Shown here: piece after piece, positions 57,708 to 64,000 of the stretch
Layout: every line of letters starts with the position of its first letter
How positions within the stretch are numbered: position 1 is the first letter of the stretch
Source: Streptomyces sp. NBC_01197
GTDB taxonomy: Bacteria; Actinomycetota; Actinomycetes; Streptomycetales; Streptomycetaceae
NCBI RefSeq assembly: GCF_036010505.1
Contig: NZ_CP108569.1
Coordinates: 4,765,001-4,829,000, forward strand
Direction of reading: 5' to 3'
DNA length: 64,000 bases
Program-made: the position numbers and the translations under genes
The notes under the pieces: generated by a model
The model's input: only the letters and a program-made list of their open reading frames with translations
Databases searched by the model: none
Told to the model about the DNA's origin: nothing

Positions 57708-58529
57708 GTGCCTGCGCCGAAAGAACTCGACCCGTCCGCATCGCTCGCCGCGTTGTACGGCTCGAAGCTGCGCAAGCTCCGGATCCGTGCGGGATGGTCG
57801 CAGCGCGAGCTGGGCGACAGGATTCCCATTGCGCACAGCCGGATCGCGCAGTTCGAGCTGGGCAACGAGACCCCGCCGGAGGACGTCAGCAGGAAGCTGG
57901 ACGCGCTGCTGGGTGCGGATGGCGATCTCGTGGACTTGTGGATTCACGTCAGACGGACTCCGTTCCCGGACTGGGTTCAGAAGTTTGTGACCTACGAGGC
58001 CAAGGCGATCAAAATGCTCAAGTACGTGGGGCATGCTGTGCCGGGCCTGCTTCAGACCGAGGCGTACGCGCGTGCCCTGCTGCGTATCAGTCGGCCGCGG
58101 GACACTGATGCCGAGATCGAGCGGCTGGTCGCTGCCCGAAGGGAACGGCAGGTAATCCTCAGCGGCGGTGCTCCCCCTCTGCTGTGGTGCATCCTGGACG
58201 AGGCGGTGATCCGCCGCCCCGTGAGTGGGCAGGCGGGCATGCGCGGGCAGTTGGCCCACTTGCTCCACATGGCCCGGACACCGCACGTGGTGCTTCAGGT
58301 ACTTCCCTTCAGTCAGGGGGAACACCCGGTCATGGGTGGATCATTGACACTGCTGAGTTTTGAGCGCGGACAGGATGTGGCTTACACCGAGAGTTCGCAC
58401 TCCGGGGAGCTGCTGGAGGCTCCGGACGAGGTGGCTGAAAATGCTTTGGACGATCTGCTGCAGGCCAAGGCGCTACCCCCGGACGAGTCCCTGGCCGTAA
58501 TCCGTTCAGTGATGGAGGAGTACAGCTGA
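57708..58529 (+). CDS. Helix-turn-helix DUF5753 regulator, Scr1/WhiJ type
   Basis: 273 aa. N-terminal Xre-type helix-turn-helix (about 15-70: LYGSKLRKLRIRAGWSQRELGDRIPIAHSRIAQFELG) and the C-terminal DUF5753 domain (about 90-270: YEAKAIKMLKYVGHAVPGLLQTEAYARALL, LLWCILDEAVIRRPV, VVLQVLPFSQGEHPVMGGSLTLL, VAYTES). Such proteins pair with a DUF397 partner, as in the WhiJ developmental system and the Scr1/Scr2 toxin-antitoxin-like pairs. GTG at 57708 with GGGAG upstream; the frame is open upstream but non-family. Stop overlaps the DUF397 start by one base. Confidence 0.92.
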   Translation: MPAPKELDPSASLAALYGSKLRKLRIRAGWSQRELGDRIPIAHSRIAQFELGNETPPEDVSRKLDALLGADGDLVDLWIHVRRTPFPDWVQKFVTYEAKAIKMLKYVGHAVPGLLQTEAYARALLRISRPRDTDAEIERLVAARRERQVILSGGAPPLLWCILDEAVIRRPVSGQAGMRGQLAHLLHMARTPHVVLQVLPFSQGEHPVMGGSLTLLSFERGQDVAYTESSHSGELLEAPDEVAENALDDLLQAKALPPDESLAVIRSVMEEYS

Positions 58530-58732
58530 TGCGCGCTGCACGAATCGACCTGGCCGAAGCCCGGTGGCGCAAGAGCACGTACAGCAACGGCCAGGGCGGC
58601 GACTGCCTGGAAGTCGCCGAGGGCGTGTGGGGTGTGGTCCCCGTCCGTGACAGCAAGAACCAGACCGGCCCCGCGCTGGTCTTCCCAAGGGCGGCGTGGA
58701 CCGCGTTCATAGAGGCCGTACGTCGGGATTGA
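58529..58732 (+). CDS. DUF397 protein
   Basis: 67 aa. ARWRKSTYSNGQGGDCLEVAEGVWGVVPVRDSKNQTGPALVFPRAAWTAFIEAVR is a complete DUF397 domain, with the WxKSSYS-like opening and VRDSK motif. In known systems the partner is the DUF5753 protein just upstream, the two acting as toxin-antitoxin or developmental regulators. TGATG overlap with the regulator shows coupled translation. Confidence 0.93.
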   Translation: MRAARIDLAEARWRKSTYSNGQGGDCLEVAEGVWGVVPVRDSKNQTGPALVFPRAAWTAFIEAVRRD

Positions 58733-59046
58733 GCCGTCTGCAATCCGCCAAGGCTGGTGCTGTACACCCGCGTTCGCGCAGTTCGGCGCCGGGGCCCGAG
58801 ATTCCGCGTCCCGGTGGGGCACGCTTCCCTTTAAAGCAACGGGAGAGAACCACTACCCAACCAACCCCCCCCAACTGCCCCCGTCACACGTACGGGTGAT
58901 GGCGCAGTGGATTGTCGGATCGGTGCGGTACGGTCGGCCGCAGCAGCGCCAAGACCCATGCACCACCACAACCGAAAACAGACGGCCCCCGACAGGACGG
59001 CAATCCTGGCCGAGGGCCTGACCACCCAGGAAGAAAGAGCTTCCCG
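58733..59046. other. Non-coding gap
   Basis: 314 bp with a polypurine/polypyrimidine-like stretch (58860-58880, CAACC and C-runs) and no convincing gene; small frames here have no family-like sequence. Probably holds the promoter of the next gene, which I cannot pinpoint. Confidence 0.5.
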
Positions 59047-59940
59047 ATGGCTGATCCGCAGTTTAGCGCTGGCATGTCCGCGCTCCCCGAGGGCGTTCCG
59101 CGTGCCGGAGTCCTCCACGTACGTCACCGTCACACCGACCGGTTCACGGTGATCGGCAACCACCTCGCCCAGCATCCGCGTCTCTCCGCGACCGCGATGG
59201 GTCTTGCCCTGCACATCCTGTCGCTCCCCGATGGCGCCTCTGTGACAGTCAAGGCGCTGACCTTGCGTTTCCCTGAGGGCGAGACGACCATCCGCCGGTC
59301 CCTCAACGAGCTTGAAGCAGCTGGATACTTGGAGCGTCGGCGGGTTCCGTTGGGCGGCGGGCGGGTCGCCACTCGTACCTTCGTCTATGACAAGCCGGGG
59401 TGTGCGTATGAGCCGGACCAGGACCCGCCGCCCTCGCCCTCGCCCCCGTCGCCGCCGATGGTCGTGCGGGCCGGTAGTCCGCTGCCCGCCACCGGTTCGG
59501 TGCGGCGTCCCGGCACCCCCGTACAGCCCCGGCCGCCGTCACTTCCAGCGTCACCGCCCGCGACCGGCCCCGCCGCTGATCTTCTGGCCCGGCTTCGGGT
59601 GGCCGACCCTCGGCTCCTTCTTTCCGCCCGTGACATCCAGCGCCTCGCCCCGGCTGTAGAGAACTGGTTCGCCCGCGATGCCGCGCCCGCCCAGGTCACG
59701 CGCACTCTTACCGCGAACCTGCCGCGCGAGCCCGAGCCCATCCGGCACCCGGCCCGCTTCCTGGAACACCGCCTCGCCACGCTTCTCCCACCACCGCTTC
59801 CGGCCGGCCCCGTGCCGCACACCCTCGCCCCGCTCCACACCTGCGACGGCTGCGAACGCGCACACCGCACCCATGACCCGGCCGGGCTGTGCGCCGACTG
59901 CCGTCCGGCAGCCCGTGCAACAGGCCGTGCCGCGGCCTGA
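59047..59940 (+). CDS. Winged-helix DNA-binding protein with a C-terminal zinc ribbon
   Basis: 297 aa. The N-terminal ~105 residues form a winged helix (FTVIGNHLAQHPRLSATAMGLALHILSLPDGASVTVKALTLRFPEGETTIRRSLNELEAAGYLERRRV), a common Streptomyces type. A ~60-residue Pro/Ser linker follows, then a helical region (LLARLRVADPRLLLSARDIQRLAPAVENWFARD) and a C-terminal CxxC-x(14)-CxxC ribbon (CDGCERAHRTHDPAGLCADC). Family members are found on plasmids and mobile elements as well as chromosomes. ATG at 59047. Confidence 0.8.
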   Translation: MADPQFSAGMSALPEGVPRAGVLHVRHRHTDRFTVIGNHLAQHPRLSATAMGLALHILSLPDGASVTVKALTLRFPEGETTIRRSLNELEAAGYLERRRVPLGGGRVATRTFVYDKPGCAYEPDQDPPPSPSPPSPPMVVRAGSPLPATGSVRRPGTPVQPRPPSLPASPPATGPAADLLARLRVADPRLLLSARDIQRLAPAVENWFARDAAPAQVTRTLTANLPREPEPIRHPARFLEHRLATLLPPPLPAGPVPHTLAPLHTCDGCERAHRTHDPAGLCADCRPAARATGRAAA

Positions 59941-59996
59941 CGGCTGCCCTAAAGTGAGGAATACCGCATGAGCTCCGCATGCAAGGAGGAGACACC

Positions 59997-60581
59997 TTGG
60001 CAGGTCAGGCCCACCCCTCCATCCCCGTTCGCCGGGGGCATCTGCGTGAGGCCGCCGAGAGTATCGAGCAGGCCACAGGCATGCGAGTCGAGATCATCGG
60101 GGGGACTCTCGTGATGTCCCCGAGCCCCAGCGGCAAGCACGCGGGGATCGTCATCGATCTTCGGGACGCGATCAGGCCCGGTCTGGCTGCCGCGAGTGAA
60201 GCGTTCGAGAATGTGTCCGTTCCGATGGTCGATGACCCCGACGACTACGCGACTCCGGATCTGACCATCGGCCCGCGCGCGTTCAAGGACGCCGACGGGT
60301 GGCTGCTGGACGCGGACGCGGTCGAGCTGGCGGTGGAGGTCATCTCGCCGAGTGAACGGCTCAAGGGCATCCACGAGAAGACCGCTTGGTACGCCGCCGC
60401 AGGTGTCGCGCGGCTGCTGCAGATCGATCCGCGTACGGGGACGTGGTCCCTGTTCACCCGGCCTCGTGTGGATACGTACCAGGGGGTCGTCCATGGTTTG
60501 TACGGCGAGCCGGTACCGCTGCCCGCAGAGCTCGGCGGAGATCTCGGCACCGGTGGGCTCTCCCGGTACGGCCCCCACTAG
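59997..60581 (+). CDS. Uma2 family putative endonuclease
   Basis: 194 aa. VEIIGGTLVMSPSPSGKHAGIV, YATPDLTIGP, VELAVEVISPSER and EKTAWYAAAGVARLLQIDPRTGTWSLF are the hallmarks of the Uma2/DUF820 family, a PD-(D/E)xK-type fold with D of PDLTI, E of EVISPS and the following K as likely metal and catalytic residues. Biological role unknown; the family is greatly expanded in Streptomyces. TTG start at 59997 after AAGGAGGA, clearly the best site; an upstream ATG six codons earlier is possible. Confidence 0.88.
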   Translation: MAGQAHPSIPVRRGHLREAAESIEQATGMRVEIIGGTLVMSPSPSGKHAGIVIDLRDAIRPGLAAASEAFENVSVPMVDDPDDYATPDLTIGPRAFKDADGWLLDADAVELAVEVISPSERLKGIHEKTAWYAAAGVARLLQIDPRTGTWSLFTRPRVDTYQGVVHGLYGEPVPLPAELGGDLGTGGLSRYGPH

Positions 60582-60663
60582 GGACCGGTTCCAAGAACAC
60601 GCCGGCGATCCGGGCACGCCCCGCCGGAGTGGGGCTGTGCCGGCGACGAGGGGGACGCAGGTC

Positions 60664-61689
60664 GTGGACGTAACACGCAAGGTGGTCACCCGTGATCACT
60701 TGGAAGGGGTCGCGCGCGCGGCTCTGGGGGACGGACGCCGCCTCGACGGCGTGGCACGGCTCCGAGGTGGCAGCAAGAAGGGGGTGTACCGCCTCACCTT
60801 CGACGACGGCTCCACTGCGATCGTCTATATCTGGGACGACGCCGAGAACTTCTGGCCCGCCACGGATGCCGGTGACGCCGACGGCCACACCGCCGACGAC
60901 CATACGGACACGTTTTCGCACGCCTCCGGCATCGATCTGTTCCAGGCTGCCAACAGGCGTCTCGACGCCCTCGGGATCCGCACGCCCCGGATACTTCTGG
61001 CGGATCGGAGCAGGTGCCACTACCCAGCGGACATCGCGGTCGTCGAGGACGTTCCCGGTGAGAACTTTGAGGCGCTCCTCCGTCGCGAACCGCACCGTAT
61101 GGAGGCGACCTTGGCGGTGCTCGCCGAGACGCTCGCTGTGATGCGGCGGCACACAGGACCGGGGTTCGGCAAGGTCGCCCTGATCGACGGCGGCGGTGTC
61201 GCCCGGGGCCGGTCGTGTGAGCAGGGCGTCCTCGACCGCGCGCTCGACGACCTCGCCGAGGCCGCCTCGCGCGACAGCCGGATCGGGCGTGTCCGCCGGC
61301 ACCTGGAGGAAGAGGTTCGAGGGCTGGCCGCCGCCGTACGCCCACGCTCGGAGTACGGGCTCGTCCATGGCGAGCTGGGACCTGACCACGTGCTCGTGGA
61401 CCGGCTCGGGCAGCCCGTCCTCATCGACATCGAGGGCCTGATGTTCTTCGACGTCGAATGGGAGCACGCGTTCCTGCGTATCCGTTTCGGGGAGCACTAC
61501 CGATGGTTCGACACTCGGGATCTCGATGAACAGCGGCTTACCTTCTACACATTGGCGATGCGGCTGTCGCTCGTCGCCGGGCCTCTGCGACTCCTGGACG
61601 GCGACTTCCCCGACCGCGACGCGATGATGGGCATCGCCGAGCACAATCTCCAGCAGGCGCTTGCCTTCTTGTCTTCGGGTGACCGCTGA
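60664..61689 (+). CDS. Phosphotransferase (APH/choline-kinase-like)
   Basis: 341 aa. A beta-rich N-lobe (LRGGSKKGVYRLTFDDGSTAIVYIW), the catalytic HGELGPDHVLVD (about 230-241; Asp in the position normally HxDxxxxN is part-changed: HGExxxDH) and the metal-binding DIEGLMFFDVEWEHAFL (about 250-266). This is the aminoglycoside-phosphotransferase-like fold; the altered catalytic loop means activity should not be assumed. GTG at 60664 with GAGGGGG upstream; other starts further up are possible. Its stop codon is the first base triplet of a short tandem-repeat tract. Confidence 0.78.
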   Translation: MDVTRKVVTRDHLEGVARAALGDGRRLDGVARLRGGSKKGVYRLTFDDGSTAIVYIWDDAENFWPATDAGDADGHTADDHTDTFSHASGIDLFQAANRRLDALGIRTPRILLADRSRCHYPADIAVVEDVPGENFEALLRREPHRMEATLAVLAETLAVMRRHTGPGFGKVALIDGGGVARGRSCEQGVLDRALDDLAEAASRDSRIGRVRRHLEEEVRGLAAAVRPRSEYGLVHGELGPDHVLVDRLGQPVLIDIEGLMFFDVEWEHAFLRIRFGEHYRWFDTRDLDEQRLTFYTLAMRLSLVAGPLRLLDGDFPDRDAMMGIAEHNLQQALAFLSSGDR

Positions 61690-61772
61690 ATCCTGAATCC
61701 TGAACCCTGAATCCTGGTGACTGGGTGACTGGGTGACTGGGTGACTGGGTGACTGGGTGACTGGGTGACTGG
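61687..61772 (+). repeat. Two short tandem repeat tracts
   Basis: Four copies of a 7-bp unit (TGAATCC, one with ACC; 61687-61714) starting at the phosphotransferase stop codon, directly followed by seven exact copies of GTGACTGG (61717-61772). The rest of the 249-bp gap before the convergent MFS gene (to 61938) shows nothing else. Confidence 0.93.
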
Positions 61773-61938
61773 TGGCAGTGTGCTGCGCGTCCGATCCGTC
61801 GACGGCGGGGTCTGCTCAGTGGTCCTGCTGGTGTGCGGGGTCCAGAGCGAGAAGGCTTACAGCGACGCTGTCGCCGAAGATTTCCTCAATTCCGACACCG
61901 CAGGTCAGTGCCGGCCCCCGGCGCCCGGGCCGCCTTCT

Positions 61939-63252
61939 TCAGCTACTCGCCCCGGATTCCGCGGTCCGGGTCCCGCTCCGGTGCGTGGCCGCGCCCAGCA
62001 GCAGGGCTGTGGCTGCCGCCGACGTGGGGACCGCGTAGCCGGTGGTTGGGCTCAGGCGTTCCACCACCCAGCCCGCCGTTGCCGAGCCCGTCGCTATGCC
62101 GCCCAGGAGTGCCGTGACGGCCAGTGTCATTCCCTCGTTCAACTGGCCCTGAGGAGTGATGCGTTGGATTACCGTCATGCCGGTGACCATCGTCGGGGCG
62201 GTGGCCGCGCCCGCCAGGAGCAGGGCCGCCGACAGGGCGAGCAGGGAGCCGGTCGCCGAGGCCGCGATGAGCGGGCCCGTCATCAGTACGGTCATGGCGG
62301 CGAGGCAACCGAGCAGGCGCCGCCGCACGTTGCGGGCCGGGCGCGCCGACCCGTACAGCAGGCCCGCGGCGCACGAGCCCGCTGCCTGGAGTGCGAGGAC
62401 CGCGCCCGCCGCCGAACGGTGCCCCTGCGCGTCGGCGAAGGCGATCGTGGTCACCTCCATGGCGCCGAAGACCGCGCCGGTCGCGAGGAACACCGCGATC
62501 AGGGACGGGTACCCGGGGGCGCGGAGCGGGGAGCGCGTCGTGGTCGTACGGGGTGCGGGGGGCGGTTCCGTGGCGCGTTGGGCGGCGAAGATCAGCACGC
62601 CGGTGACCAGGAGCACCGCGCCCACCAGGGTGCCCGCCTCCGGGAAGAGCGACGTGCAGAGGAACGCCGCCGCCACCGGGCCGAGCATGAAGCAGAGCTC
62701 GTCCACGGCCTGTTCGAAGGAGTTGGCGGTGTGCAGGGTGTCCGGGTCGCCGCGGTGCAGATGCGACCAGCGGGCCCGGGACATCCCGCCGGTGTTGGGG
62801 GTGGTGGCGGTGGCCGCGTAGGCGGCGAACAGCGTCCAGTCGGGCGCCCCGTATCGCACGCAGAGCAGCAGGGCCAGCGAGCCGAGCGCCGCGAGCAGCG
62901 TGGCGGGTACGGCGATCCTGGCCTGGCCGTAACGGTCGACCAGGCGTGCCGTCCACGGGCCGACGACCGCTGTCGCGGCTAGTCCGGTGGCGGTGACGCT
63001 CCCGGCGAGCCCGTACGAGCCCCGTGATCCGGCGATCATGATCACGGCGCTGACACTGAACATCCCCATGGGGAGCCGGGCGAGCAGATTGCCCGCGGTG
63101 AAGGCGCGCGCGCCGGGGGTGGCCAGCAGCCGGCGGTACGGGGCGAGGGCCCGGCCGCCTGCGGTACGGGGGGTGGGGTCGGCGTCCCGGGTTTCGGTAT
63201 GGGGGGTCGGCCTGGCGGGTCTGGGTTCTGTGCGGGTGGGTTGCGGGTCCAT
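61939..63252 (-). CDS. MFS family exporter
   Basis: 437 aa, twelve predicted membrane helices after a 40-residue Pro/Arg/Thr-rich start. The loop LVDRYGQARI between helices 2 and 3 is the MFS signature region; the pattern (PNTGGMSRARWSHL, FEQAVDELCFMLGP) is that of a common actinobacterial drug-exporter-like group. Substrate unknown. ATG at 63252. Divergent from the LysR gene with an 84-bp gap, the classical regulator-exporter layout. Confidence 0.88.
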   Translation of the reverse strand: MDPQPTRTEPRPARPTPHTETRDADPTPRTAGGRALAPYRRLLATPGARAFTAGNLLARLPMGMFSVSAVIMIAGSRGSYGLAGSVTATGLAATAVVGPWTARLVDRYGQARIAVPATLLAALGSLALLLCVRYGAPDWTLFAAYAATATTPNTGGMSRARWSHLHRGDPDTLHTANSFEQAVDELCFMLGPVAAAFLCTSLFPEAGTLVGAVLLVTGVLIFAAQRATEPPPAPRTTTTRSPLRAPGYPSLIAVFLATGAVFGAMEVTTIAFADAQGHRSAAGAVLALQAAGSCAAGLLYGSARPARNVRRRLLGCLAAMTVLMTGPLIAASATGSLLALSAALLLAGAATAPTMVTGMTVIQRITPQGQLNEGMTLAVTALLGGIATGSATAGWVVERLSPTTGYAVPTSAAATALLLGAATHRSGTRTAESGASS

Positions 63253-63336
63253 GTACGTCAGACTCCCGGGGAGTCCCTTGCGCGGTCCAACACCTGTTCG
63301 GGGCCGATTGACGCGGTTCCGTTGTAAGTTCGGCGG

Positions 63337-64000
63337 ATGCCTCAGCGCCCCCCGGATATCGAGCCCCGTCTGCTGCGTGCCTTTGTCGCCGTCGCGGAGG
63401 ATCTGCATTTCACCCGAGCCGCCGCCCGGCTCTATGTGGCGCAGCAGGCGTTGAGCCGTGATGTGCGGCGGGTGGAGCGGGAGTTGGGGGCCGAGCTGTT
63501 CGTACGGACCACCCGGCAGGTCTCGCTCACCGCCGAGGGCGTGCGGCTGCTGCCGTACGCCCGGCGGGTGCTCGCCGCGTACGACGAGCTGGCGGCGGCC
63601 TGGACGCATGACCAGCGCCCCCTGCTTGTCGATGTGGGAGCCCCGGTCGGCACTGCCTCCCAGCTGCTGGCGCGGGCCCGTGAGCTGGCGCCCGATGTCG
63701 AGTTCGTGGCGCGTTTTCACAGTGGTCTGACGGGGGGAGCGGCGGAGATCGTGGCGGGCCGCCTCGACGTCTCGGCCGGCCGGATCGCCGGTCTCGCCCC
63801 GGAGGTGCTCGATCTGCTCGACCACCGGCCGGTCCGGTTCGAACGGATGGCGGTCCTGCTGCCCGAAGAGCACCGTCTCGCCGCCCTCGACGAGGTGCCG
63901 CTGGACGCGCTGGCGGGGGAGACGCTCTATGCGGCGGCGGGAAATCCGGCCACCGCGGAGTGGACCGATCTGGCGGCCCGGCTGTTCGCCGGGCGGGGGA
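63337..64000 (+). CDS. LysR family regulator, cut by the window end
   Basis: The first 221 residues are present; the C-terminus lies beyond 64000. N-terminal helix-turn-helix: LLRAFVAVAEDLHFTRAAARLYVAQQALSRDVRRVERELGAELFVRTTRQVSLTAEG (about 11-66), followed by the start of a periplasmic-binding-like effector domain. It probably controls the divergent MFS exporter through the 84-bp gap. ATG at 63337. Confidence 0.92.
   Translation, partial: MPQRPPDIEPRLLRAFVAVAEDLHFTRAAARLYVAQQALSRDVRRVERELGAELFVRTTRQVSLTAEGVRLLPYARRVLAAYDELAAAWTHDQRPLLVDVGAPVGTASQLLARARELAPDVEFVARFHSGLTGGAAEIVAGRLDVSAGRIAGLAPEVLDLLDHRPVRFERMAVLLPEEHRLAALDEVPLDALAGETLYAAAGNPATAEWTDLAARLFAGRG

Noticed and set aside
61765..62982. 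405-codon plus-strand frame starting in the 8-bp repeats
   Set aside because: Starts in a simple repeat and is antisense to the MFS exporter; Arg/Gly-rich without domains.

Overview
The window reads as a Streptomyces chromosome segment. The evidence is very high G+C with GC-rich third codon positions, GTG and TTG starts, leaderless-looking promoters, a 23S rRNA with the long actinobacterial insertion in domain III, and a gene order (mtnA-mtrA-mtrB-lpqB-comF-hpf-response regulator-...-secA-...-NAD-GDH-...-pkaA-pkaB-prfB-...-ftsE-ftsX-ctp-smpB-ssrA) that I know from Streptomyces and, in part, from Mycobacterium. I could not run any search, so family names rest on motifs and memory.

Layout. 1-3.3 kb: end of an rRNA operon (23S without its first ~100 nt, 5S, strong terminator). 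3.7-13.8 kb: membrane protein, methionine salvage isomerase mtnA, the MtrA/MtrB/LpqB envelope-signalling operon, comF (behind a pair of DnaA boxes), the hibernation factor hpf and a NarL-type response regulator. 13.9-15.7 kb: two minus-strand genes, a YcaQ-like glycosylase and a GNAT acetyltransferase. 16-20.2 kb: secA and small conserved actinobacterial genes. 20.3-26.4 kb: a HAD phosphatase and the giant NAD-glutamate dehydrogenase. 26.6-32.2 kb: a cell-surface glycan cluster (two-gene ABC exporter, TetR regulator, long GT2 glycosyltransferase, methyltransferase). 32.5-36.2 kb: a sugar ABC importer operon in which one permease carries a large extra domain. 36.4-43.5 kb: an FHA-FtsK-like ATPase divergent from the Ser/Thr kinases PkaA and PkaB. 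43.6-50.4 kb: prfB, a sortase-anchored repeat protein, ftsEX, a Ctp protease, smpB and tmRNA with its terminator.

From ~50.4 to ~61.8 kb, just downstream of ssrA, the content looks accessory. It holds a minus-strand WXG-type small protein, a DUF6571-like protein split by a -1 frameshift at a perfect slippery heptamer, and two membrane proteins. These lie beside a divergent lipoprotein/secreted-protein pair, a lipoprotein/PH-like pair, two tiny coupled genes, an Scr1/DUF5753 regulator with its DUF397 partner, a winged-helix protein, a Uma2 nuclease and a phosphotransferase followed by short tandem repeats. No integrase or second att copy is visible. The window ends in a divergent MFS exporter/LysR pair, the LysR gene being cut by the window edge.

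Most notable: the frameshift heptamer in the DUF6571-like gene (53635-53641), the paired DnaA boxes before comF, the perfect 34-bp palindrome between mtnA and the divergent membrane-protein gene, the extra domain in an ABC permease, and the LAETG protein built on 15 identical octapeptides.
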